A stretch of 64,000 nt of DNA from Hypoxylon rubiginosum (Eukaryota; Ascomycota; Sordariomycetes; Xylariales; Hypoxylaceae). Positions 15,793-25,791 of the stretch are shown piece by piece. The translations under genes and the position numbers were made by a program. The notes beneath the pieces are model-generated. The model was given only the letters and a program-made list of their open reading frames with translations. It was not told the DNA's origin and searched no databases. Position 1 is the first letter of the stretch, and every line of letters begins with the position of its first letter. The DNA lies in the NCBI GenBank assembly GCA_902806565.1, contig CADCXA010000061.1, positions 62,001 to 126,000 on the forward strand, in the 5' to 3' direction.

Positions 15793-18050
15793 TAAAAATA
15801 ATATAAGTAAATTTATTTTATTTAAATATCTATTTAAGTATAAAAACGGAAATAAAATAAAATATAAAAAAATATAATATATATTTAATTTAATATATTA
15901 TAATAAAATCTAAAATATAAATAAATTATATTAATTATTTATTAAAAATAATAATCTTATAATATTATAATAAAATACTTATTTACCTTAGATAAATAAA
16001 TAAATAAAAATAAAAATAAATATATATAAAAAAGCGTAACACTTATTATTATATTAAGATAATTAAGCTTTAATTATCTTTTAATAAAAATGTTATATTA
16101 TTTAAAATTATAAATAAATACTTAAATATTTAATTAAAAACTATTTTTTATAAATATTATTATATATTTTATAAATTTAATTTACACTTAATTATATAAT
16201 AAATAAAAGCTATTTATTAAAAAATATTTTATATAAATATTAAGTTAAAAATAATAATATAAACAATTTAATTAATTTTAATATAATATTTATATAAAAC
16301 TTATTAATATTAAAAACAATATAAATAATTTAATATTAAAACCTTAATATAAAAATAAAATTATATTAATATAATAATATTAATTATACTAACTAAATAT
16401 AAAAATAAATTAAAATAAATATATATATTTAATATTTAAAAACCTTAATAATAATTCCTTTTATTATTTTTTTATTAATTACCACTTATATTTAACACCT
16501 TTTTATTATTAAAACATTTTAATTTTCTTTTTATATTTTTTTATTATTTTAACTATGCTTTTTTATTTATTATTTATTAATATAACTTATAATATTTTCT
16601 TTATTAAATATTTTAATATATATATAATATAATAACTTTAAAATAAATTTAAAACTTAAACTTTATATTTATTTTACTTTTATTAATTATAGATTTTAAA
16701 TAATAAATTAAAATTAATAATTTATTAAAAATATAAATATAATTATAACTATAAATATTAAAGTTATATTTTTAAAAAAAACATTATATATTAATATTAA
16801 TAAATATTTTAATAAATTTATTATAAAAATAATTTATATAATTTAAGTTTTTAAAAAATATTATTATTAAAGCGAAATTATTTTTTTAAATGGTAATTTT
16901 AATATATAACTTTTAAATATAACTTAGAAAAAAAACCTAACGTATAATTTTAATTAATATAAAATATTAATAATATTAATTTAAAATATATAATAATAAA
17001 TATAATAAATATAACTAATAATTTTATATATAAAATAAGCTTAATAAAATAACTTTTAATATTTAAAAATAATAAATCTAGCGATTTAACTTTTAAATTT
17101 AATAATAATAAACTTTATAACTTAATTTTTAACTTTAAGTAAAATAAATTAATTAAATTATTTAATTTAAAGTTTATTTATTAATTATTTAATTTAAGAA
17201 TATATTTATATAATTTTAAATTTATTATTACTTTAATTTATTTAATATAATATTTAACTTTTATTTAATTATAAAATATTTATTAAAATATAATTTTATT
17301 TAAAACGAGGATATAATTTATTAAATTTATTTATAATAAACACTTATTATTTTTATATATATATTTTTATTAATTATTTAACTTAATAAAAACATATATA
17401 AATAATTAATAACTAAATAAATAAAATTAATTTTATAAAAAAATAAATTATTTATTATATTAATTATATTTTAAAGTAATTAAAAAAAAAGTTTATTTAA
17501 AATATAAATTATATTATTAATATTTTAAAAAAGCTGTGTTTTATTTATTTTATTATATTTAAAAAAAATTTTAAACTAGTAAAAACTATATTTTAAATTA
17601 ATTATTTAAAAATAAATAATAATTTTAAATTTATAAAGTTTAATATTAATAATAATAACAGTTAAATATTAAATAAAAAATATATTAATAAAATTAATAT
17701 AAAAAAATATAAATTAATTAAATATTTAAATATATAAGTAAAATATTAATATAAAACTTATAATAAATAAAATTAAAAAAATTTATTACTTAAATAAACT
17801 AGTAATTTAACGAAGTATAATAAAGTAATAATTACGGCTTTTTTTTTAGAATTTTTTATTATATTATATCGTTTTTTATATTTAAAATATAAAGCTTAAA
17901 CCAGGATTTTTACTATATAATACCACTTTTTTTATAAAACTTAAATTTCTTATTTTATATAAATCCTTTTTTTTTTACTTTTTTTCCCACCTTTTTTAAA
18001 CACCATATAACGCCATAACGTTATAAACACCTATAAAACACTTATAACCA

Positions 18051-19233
18051 AAGAAATATTTCCTAATTAAGAAGCCCTACAGGCTCACACCCTCCTTCCT
18101 ATTTAGGAATGCCTTTCTCACCCACCCTATAAGACCCCTCCTAAAACTCAGGCAATTACCTTCATCACTTACAATCAGGAGGCGAAGAACAAGGAGGCTT
18201 GAAGACTGTCCTCCATCATAAGGTTACACAACTGCGGCTTGAGGGTTCTCTCGCCAAGAGATTGAGTTTCCAATGGGCAGAGTGACCAGGCAGCCGGCTC
18301 TATAGAGGTAAAAATTCAAATCAATCACATAGTGGCTAAAGTAATTATTCAGTGACTTGGTACTCACTTTCGTCACTGTAAGCCGCACAAACAATATTAC
18401 CAAGCCCCTATTCCGTAAGAAATGTCATGTAACCTGTCACCGTTCTTATATTGTCGAATAACTTGTTATTACCTACCAGTAAGTTTCAATTCTAAGGGTG
18501 TCATATAGAGCGGCTACAATTATTGATTTCTCAGTACCTACCTATGTAGATGGGTATGTTTGGTCTTCAAGATGTCTCTACCTTAGGTACCTAATACGTA
18601 TAGTCTTTTAGGCGAGCGACAAGATGCAATCTTAGACCTTTATTAGTGATGATTATGAGATATAGAAATCTATGTCACGAGTTACCTTTATTTTATTTTA
18701 TTCTTATTAAAATGTATCTTTGGAAGTTGAGATTGTCGCTGCGCTATAACTCCTCACATCCACACGTACCCTCAAGCCCTGTTGCGCTTAAGGCGATCTC
18801 AACTGACGGATTTCTACCGCAAATCAAAGAGAATGAGGCGCATGCGTGTCTCGCAGGACTGCTGCAGCCTTTCTAAGACAGCCATTGGTACCCGTCGTCC
18901 CACGAGGTGGGCCAACAAGGGATGGGCGCCTGAATTAGCCCTAAGGAGCATGGTCGTGTTCTAGATTGACTCGGCTGAGAATAGACGTGCTGCAAGGGAT
19001 CGGGCCGGATGACGAGTACCAAGGACGCGAGGGATACGTTCAAGGCGTACCTAAGGTATCACTCGCAGCTTACCGCTAATAATGCAACGGCAATTAAATC
19101 ATTTTAATTTTTAGATTTTGTGCTATGGTAAACTTGGCTAGAAAGACAGAGGGATACCGAACGTGTACTGCTCATTTCAAAACATCCCACGATTTAGGGC
19201 CTTCCGATAACCTCAAACCCCTCTCAATAGCTC
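18051..19233. other. Intergenic stretch at the edge of the AT-rich block
   Basis: Base composition is back to normal, but no open frame here resembles a protein I know. The longest are 60-76 codons on the plus strand around 18.65-18.96 kb and look random. It holds the 3' flank of the EthD gene. Confidence 0.6.
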
Positions 19234-19708
19234 CTATGCATTGAGGATCTTTCCATTCTCGAGATACGTCGTGTCGTAGCCGATGTGAACGGTAGACTTG
19301 GACATGTCGATCCAGTCGTCCTGATCTCTCACGGCACCCCCGACCCATTCCGGATCCATGACGAGGCTCTTCAGGCAGGTCAGGTCGGGCATCCAGTATT
19401 CGAGGACGAAGTCGGCCTTGCTAACCTCCCAGGTAGGTCTGACCCTCTGCAGATCGCCTTGGAAGGCATCGCACAGTTCAGGCAGTCTGGTGTACTATTT
19501 GGACGTCGGTTAACGCTAAGTCGTGAATAGCAAGTAGACGATGGATAGGACAACTTACAACGGAGTATTTCGTTATGCCGTATTTGTTCATCAGCGGGAC
19601 GGCGTGGGGGATGTGCCATTCTCGAAACCAACGAAGAAGCGCGTCCTCTGAGACACCATCCTTTCGGTAGTGCTCGATTGTGTACTTGACTAGCTGCTGC
19701 CCGGACAT
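19234..19708 (-). CDS. EthD-domain protein, possible anthraquinone-pathway decarboxylase
   Basis: Two exons, 19708-19559 and 19494-19234, encode 136 residues. The 64-base intron has a GTAAGT donor, a TTAAC branch-like site and a TAG acceptor, and phase is kept. The N-terminus (VKYTIEHYRKDGVSED, then WFREWHIPHAVPLMNKYGI) fits the EthD/dimeric alpha-beta barrel pattern of small fungal tailoring proteins. The second exon continues with EYWMPDLTCLKSLVMDPEW and ends GKILNA. Small EthD proteins such as TpcK are reported as decarboxylases acting after atrochrysone-type polyketide synthases and are often paired with a DUF1772 anthrone oxygenase, as here 1.5 kb away. The domain call is firm; the reaction is inferred from family and neighbour. 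Confidence 0.85.
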
Positions 19709-21186
19709 GATTCAGTACTGGAAGTCTTGTATGCGGATGTAGTATGTGTTGTTATTGAGAGAGAGAGAGAGTAGCTGTTATAAACTCGAAGATTGCTCCT
19801 GCTTATATCCTCGAAAAAAGAAAGGGGAGGTAGACCGAAGGATGTCTTACGAGTCTCGGACCATTGATAATCCAGCCAGCTTCATCGAAGATCTCCGCCC
19901 CGTGTGCATATCCTCTTGAAACTAGCTCTGTACGAGATGCTTCTTAAAGTGCTATATGCGCGAATCAGTCCTACACCGCTTCTATGACTGGAGAACTCGG
20001 TAGATATGTCCGATTTGAGAGGTGCTTAATCTACTGAAGACGTGTTGCCATCTCACAGTGAAGTTGATAACTTTTGCTGAAGCAATGAATGCATAATGCA
20101 AGGGAATATAAGAGGCAGGGGTTGGGCGAGATTCGGATATAAAGCGCAAATTCTCCATCAATGGGTATTTCTGGGGAATCGTGCCCATAAGGGCCGGCCC
20201 GGAGTCATTTTGAGAAAGCAGCCGATCTCGCCATTGATGAAATCTCAACTCTTGTGATTAATCTGCATCTGTATGGTGGAAAGGAGGTAGGCATGTATAT
20301 GAATCTCAGCAGTACCTCTGTGATTGTAACTTGCACAGTTGGTGAGAAGCATCAAGGGGGGTTCTCCTTTAGCTCCTTGATGAAAGACTGGTCGAGTTAA
20401 CTCTGCTACTCTTGCATAGTCTCGTTTAGCTTATAATACTATTGGACATCGATATACGCATCGTAGAGCGCCATTGGAATCCCTGCTGGACGACAGCATT
20501 GAAGCTATCACGGTAACATTGATCGTGGGATTTCCCCCGCACTTGGGGGTCAAAGGGATACGAACCAGGATAGATAGCGCGGGTGAGGCTAGGGCTGTTC
20601 GCTTCTGCATGCTACCGTTGCCTGCATACATGAGCGCATCAGGCATGATCTGGGCGATTGTGCTTCTTCAATGTACATATGTCTAGGCCTATTGATCTTG
20701 CCTTCGCGAGCAACAGACGATGAGTATACTACTCAAGGGGTCTATTATTCTCTTGGCTCAAGGAGAAAGAACAGGTGAAGAATCTCCTTAGGTGGTGTGT
20801 GTAGGTTGCTCAATGTTGGCAAGCTGTGGGTGAAAGAACATCCAACAAGAAATGCAAGGGGTATCTACAAGGTGGGGATCGACAGTGTGCAACGTGCAAA
20901 TATACATGGGGCCCAAACAGCTAAGATACCATGGGAACGGATCGTGTAGAAGGAATCCTACCGTGAGGCGTAGCAAATTTAGACTACATGGTAATCTCGT
21001 AGAGAGCCTCGTACGGCTCCTGGCAACTCTCCTCCCTTCACAAGCGCGACGGCTGAACAAAGAACAGTTCCTTTTAAAACAATGGCATCCTCTTTCTAAT
21101 CTTGGCTACGTTCTACGACTGAACTCATGATAGCAATAGCAGATCAATTACCTCTCAGACCCTAATATCGAATTCAAGCATTGAAG
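19709..21186. other. Shared 5' region of the divergent EthD gene and DUF1772 pseudogene
   Basis: The two flanking genes are transcribed away from each other. A short (GA)n run lies at 19757-19771, just upstream of the EthD start. Several frames of 70-92 codons occur at 20.0-21.1 kb on both strands, but none shows a recognised domain or a convincing exon structure. An eroded gene could be hidden here; I cannot support one. Confidence 0.5.
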
Positions 21187-21789
21187 ATGGCGTCAGGCTT
21201 ATTCATAGACCCAACTACCCTCCTCCGGATCGCCCCGGTCATCTCGACCACTTGCTCGTTGTGGTTTGGTTGGGATCAGTACGAGTTCCTCTAACTGTTC
21301 CTGAAGCCAGACATACAGGGCCACAGCAATAAGATGCTTCCGTCCTACTTCAACACCTTCTTCAATCGGGGAGCGCCTCGCGTGGTAGGCCTCCTCCTCA
21401 CCACCATCTTGACGTCCGCCGCCAACCTACGATACGCCCCCGACGGCCTCCTGCACGAGCGTGGCTCGTTTATCTGGTACTCGGGCGCCATCGCGTTTGC
21501 TCTCGGTCATCAGATTTACGTCCTTTTCATTCTGCCTTCCATCAAGGCCATTACCGGCGACGCCAAGGAGAAGAACGTCAACGAGCTCAAGAAGTGGCTC
21601 TACGTCCACAACTGGCGCACTCTGACCGTCGACCTAGCGGGCTGGGCCTGCTGTATCGTGGCTGCCGTCAAGACTCTCTCTCTCCATGACTTTGCTGACC
21701 GCTTGAGAGAAAAAAATTACTCGGAAACGGGTGGACAGTTGATTGCATGTCATGGAACACAAAAGTGTGTAGCGAGACGAGACCTCTAA
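21187..21789 (+). pseudogene. DUF1772 / anthrone-oxygenase-like membrane protein with in-frame stop
   Basis: From ATG at 21187 one frame reads MASGLFIDPTTLLRIAPV onward, meets TAA at 21292-21294 (codon 36), and continues in the same frame to 21789. Without the stop the product would have about 200 codons. Hydrophobic segments, a GLLLTTILTSAANLR stretch and the later KKWLYVHNWRTLTVDLAGW block fit DUF1772 proteins, the family of emodin-anthrone/noranthrone oxygenases (HypC, TpcL type). The next in-frame ATG, at 21334, would give 151 residues without the first hydrophobic segment. A 41-base GT-AG intron around the stop is conceivable but short for this genome. CAA to TAA is a RIP-type change, so leakage from the neighbouring RIPped block is possible. 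A polyadenylation-like AATAAA lies at 21886. Confidence 0.75.
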
Positions 21790-24363
21790 TCGACCTAAGA
21801 GGATATTCTGAACGAGGGAGCAGCAACTGACAGATCGCGTATAAACACCCTCGGGTCGCAAGTTGATGTACCTAGTCAAAGAATCAATAAAAGCTGCAAC
21901 TTATTATTTCCCTCACGGCTGAGAACCGAGTGCATAAGCCTTCCTTTCCCACGTCGCTTGATCCTAGAGCGGGAAAAAAGAAAAGAGCGTGGGGGGACAC
22001 ACAGGCACAGAAGAGCGAGGTGAGAATAAAGTTGCTAACGATCAATCATTATGGTCGTACATCGTCAAGTCGGGTTTTCTTCCGCTTTTCGATTTGGGGA
22101 TCTGCGTACTCATCACCGTGTCCCCCGAGGGATCCGAGACGGCCGAGAAGAAAAAGAAAGAAAGAAAGAAAAAACTTTTTTCTTCTGGACACCCACAGCC
22201 GCCTAGATTAGGAAAACGAGGATCCGCAGAGAACCGGTGCTCACGCTTGGCTTACGCGTGGCGGTGTGAGACGCCGACCAGGGCGCCTGCTGGTTTTTTT
22301 TTTTGTCATGGCTGCGCATGCCGCTATCGTGGTCGCCAATTCATGCCTCATTCACCTGGCTTCGAGAACCCCAACCACCCCCAACCACCCCCGCGCCCGG
22401 ACGGCATGCATTGCACCTGTCCGAAAGGAGCGTCAACCGCTTTCGTGATATGCCTCAATTTCTCGATGCCAAGGCCATCATCCTCGACATTCCTTATGGA
22501 TGGGACTTGAAGGGCCAGGGTATCCGTAGAAGACAGACGGGATGGCGCCGGCTCGACTGAATGAGCTTGGCGCCATCTACGTAGCGGCGGGATCTAAAAT
22601 GATATGCCGTTCCTGCATTTGATCGACTCGGAAAAGGTATCGTTCTAGACCACCTTCTCTGAGTCCAGAGTCAAAGGTCAAAGGTCTCGATCGCGTACTG
22701 CTGGCTTGCGTCGATGCATGGGCGTCAAAGTTGCTCGGTCAACGGCTTTCCCAATGTCGTCTAACGCCCGTTATCGGGTTCCCGTTCCAAGCTATTTGCC
22801 CTCGCTCCCCATTCCCCATGCTAGAGTTCCGGCGACGGCTGCCCTGGTGGAGTAGAAAAAGAGGAACAGCATTCCGCGCCAGATGGTCTGGCCCGTCCCG
22901 GTTCAGAAACAGAACGACGTGCAAACGAAAGCGGGTGCTTGAAGACTGACGCAACAGGGTACTTTCCGCGTTCTTAAAGGGTAGACGGGTAGACATGATA
23001 CAGCATGAAATTGGGATACGTGAGCCTCCGTAGAGTCTTCACTGCATAGCAATGGATGCATCGGAATCCTAGCTTCTTACTAGACCTGGCTCCATGTTAG
23101 ATACGTGATGCCCCGAGAGATTATGAGATTGTACTTAAGGTTGCTATATTTCTTGTTGATCCTAGTGCGAAAAATGACATCGTGACTTGGTTGGAGTCCT
23201 TCTCTCAAATGACCTTCGTAGTAGTCGGGGCCGCGAAAAATGAAGAACATGGCCCATGGCAGAGACCAACAAAGGTGAAATTCAATTCCTCAGCCGATTA
23301 GAATGAACGAAATAGATTCGGCGGCAGTAGAACTCGCGGCAATGGATCTCCTGGATTACCCGACCTATCGCGGGTTTTTCCTTCATGCTCCTTGTGGCAT
23401 TCCTGCACATGAACTACAACGGCGGGCGTTCCCTTCGATTGTTGATCTTCTCTGTCGCATAAGCTACGGGTAATGCGATACCACTGCCCTCTGTAACCCC
23501 ATTTCGAAGGCTCTCATATGTGGCGCTGCTCGGGTCGATTTCGCCGGCATTGCTGTTTTTTCCCCATGCTGTTTGAACCGTCTCGATCGCGTGTCGAGCC
23601 CACGAGGCCGCCGTGTTCCTTAAGATAGATACAGCACGGAAGCGGCCGCCGTTTGTCTCACCTCCACACATGCGCCATTTTCCAATACTCTTCTGGCCTG
23701 TTTATTCCCACACAGCTTTATTAGAGAGAGCGAGTTGGTTGGACATCCTTACATCTCCAACTGCGATCGCCATTGTCCCGGACCGATTGTCTGGTTCTCT
23801 TCTGTTCATTGTGAATCCTACGCTCCGACTCTGACGGCCCTCGAGGTCGCACTTCTGGCTCCTTCGAATCGAATTGCTCTGTTCCTCCTCACGAGCGTCT
23901 CTAGATTCTAGCGAGCTTACGGTCTATATGTGCGTTGACGACACTGCCGCCAATGACGCAGGCGGCAATGTTTGAAAAGTTTACTGCCGTGACTGCATTG
24001 AGGACAGCTAGATTGTCATTCGTAGCCAGAACTGTCTAGGGTGTCTCGGACCAGGTTGCAAGTAGCCGTGTCGAAGATCTCGGCTGATTGCATCCGCACC
24101 ATCTCCTTTGGGGCAATGATAGCCAATCTCGCTAAAGGGCACTTATAAGTAATTCGTGGTTTAAACCCCCACATTGTCAGATCTGGTTGGAGCGAATTTC
24201 GGAATATGGCGATATGTTGAATGTTTTGCCATTGGAAGCATACCCAGATCTAAACTACTTGCCTCACAGCAGATCTAACGATGTTCAAGGTATTGGGGAT
24301 TCAGACGATGGGCAATTACCCAACGTCCAATGAATAAGTGACTCGATAAGTTGATGAGTTGAG
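21790..24363. other. Intergenic stretch without a supported gene
   Basis: It contains the 3' flank of the DUF1772 pseudogene and of the regulator gene. Open frames on both strands reach 173 codons (21989-22510 plus), but that one is low-complexity and Lys/Pro-rich and matches nothing I know. A 57-codon frame at about 23,302 (plus, starting MNEIDSAAVELAAMDLLDY) reads more like protein but is too short to call. Confidence 0.5.
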
Positions 24364-25791
24364 TTAATGTATTGCTACCATTGCGTTATCGTCCTCTCCA
24401 TCCTCTTCGATCTGTTCCGACTGAATCTTGTCTAGTAGCTCATTAACCTTTCTAATGCTCCCATGCAGTGATTCTATCCTCCCCTTAAGATCCCTAGAGC
24501 CGTTCGCCTCCAGCGCCGTCACCAGGTCGAGCATCCTCTCCTCCCCGAACTGGCCCTTGCTGTAACTCTCCACGTCGCCGAGGTCCACCCCCCTCCGCGC
24601 GACCGAGTGGTCCTCCGAGATCCCCATTGTTTTCTCGATGCAGCGCAAGGCGTGCACGAAGATGTTAACGATTATTGTGGCCTGCAGGCTTCCGCAGTTT
24701 TTTAGTTGGAACTCCCCGAGCTGGAACCGCGGGACGGTCGACTGTAAGGTGGACTTGCGCCACAGGACGAACTGGAGCAAGTTGCTGAGGGACTTGAATA
24801 ATTCGTCGTAGATATCCATCAGCCGAGCGTAGCACGAAACTACCATACACGCCGTCGACGTATCCATAAGATCCGTAGGACAAGCGTCGTAGGCGTTTAT
24901 TGAGGAAAGTCGGTCATCATCATCCGCGGACGGTGAGCTTTTTATGTCTTCGTCCATATCCCAAATATCATCCACCTCCCGGTCGCTTCCATCCATGGAT
25001 AGGTCATCCGATGAGGCATCGTCGTCGTTCTCCGCCAGGGAAAACTTAAAGCCGTCCACTATATCGATGAAAGCTTGAGAGCTACTCAAAATTCCGTCAA
25101 TAGGATAGGGAGCATTGTTAAGTTGCCGGCGGTGGTCTTCAGTGTCGCTTCTCGCCGTGGAGTCCTCTTCAGCAATGATCCGGATTCGCTTTAGCTGTTG
25201 GTATAGTAACCTCTGCAAGTTCCAAAGTTTCTGCATACGAACTTCCTGCTGGTCCATCGATGATGAGTGCTGAGGGTCGTTGGAAAGGCAGTCCTGTTCT
25301 TCCTGAGACAGCCTCATGGAGTCGTCCACCGGTTCTATGCTGACTTCTATCTCCGAGTCCAGCGAGGATCTCCTGGCCGGCGTGCTTAGCGGTGGCGAGG
25401 GACATCCTCCCGAGGAAGTGGGTGTCAGATCGGCAACACCAAGATGAGGTACGGTGGCCAAAGTGGCGGCGCTTTCCAGTCCAGTGGTATTGCACTCTGA
25501 TGTTTCCACTTCCATAGTATCGTCCTGTTGTCGCCGCTGCTGCCGATTGATAGACCTTTCTCGAGTCCCACGGCTGTAAGCAGGTCGACCGAGGCGCCGA
25601 TGCGTAGTGCTCGTACATACGGCATGTACGCGACGGCACCGGACGCAGGGCTTGTCGTCTTCCTCCTCTCTCCTGCACTGGGACCTCTGTCGACTACGCC
25701 TGCGACAGGATAGACGCCGCCTGGGCTTTGCCGAATGAAAAGGCTCGTGGGCTCCCCCACGACTCCTTGAGCCAAACAGCATTATAGACAT
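24364..25791 (-). CDS. Zn2Cys6 AflR-like regulator with a broken zinc cluster
   Basis: A single frame of 475 residues. Residues 24-59 carry a fungal binuclear cluster: C29, C39, C49, C52 and C59 sit at canonical spacing, followed by the linker LGRP. The second cysteine, expected at position 32 (C-x2-C), is arginine, codon CGT, one transition from TGT. The middle is Ser/Asp/Glu-rich. The C-terminal part (LMDIYDELFKSLSNLLQ, then FQLGEFQLKNCGSLQATII and ALRCIEKTMG) resembles the C-terminal domain of AflR-type regulators of polyketide clusters. Its place near an EthD gene and a DUF1772 pseudogene suits a pathway-specific activator. Loss of one of six ligands should impair DNA binding. M4 is an alternative start. 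Confidence 0.8.
   Translation of the reverse strand: MSIMLFGSRSRGGAHEPFHSAKPRRRLSCRRRSRQRSQCRREEEDDKPCVRCRRVHAVCTSTTHRRLGRPAYSRGTRERSINRQQRRQQDDTMEVETSECNTTGLESAATLATVPHLGVADLTPTSSGGCPSPPLSTPARRSSLDSEIEVSIEPVDDSMRLSQEEQDCLSNDPQHSSSMDQQEVRMQKLWNLQRLLYQQLKRIRIIAEEDSTARSDTEDHRRQLNNAPYPIDGILSSSQAFIDIVDGFKFSLAENDDDASSDDLSMDGSDREVDDIWDMDEDIKSSPSADDDDRLSSINAYDACPTDLMDTSTACMVVSCYARLMDIYDELFKSLSNLLQFVLWRKSTLQSTVPRFQLGEFQLKNCGSLQATIIVNIFVHALRCIEKTMGISEDHSVARRGVDLGDVESYSKGQFGEERMLDLVTALEANGSRDLKGRIESLHGSIRKVNELLDKIQSEQIEEDGEDDNAMVAIH

Larger units (their letters stand above)
6278..18050. repeat. RIP-saturated AT-rich relic region
   Basis: This block is overwhelmingly A and T. Surviving C is mostly followed by T, C or G and hardly ever by A; surviving G is rarely preceded by T. 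That is the expected end state of CpA to TpA mutation by RIP on both strands. Neither strand carries an open frame of 60 codons, helped by the near loss of ATG, which contains TpG. Local direct duplications with C/T-type differences survive inside it. The original elements, presumably transposons, can no longer be named from the sequence. GC content returns to normal around 18,000-18,060. Confidence 0.9.

Noticed and set aside
13000..15800. AT-rich stretches with Asn/Lys-rich translations suggesting a retrotransposon polyprotein
   Set aside because: RIP has replaced too much sequence to recognise reverse transcriptase or integrase motifs; naming a family would be a guess.
20431..20690. Minus-strand frames around SYPFDPQVRGKSHDQCYRDS that read like protein
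   Set aside because: I could not extend them into a gene or match a family, so I do not claim a further cluster member.
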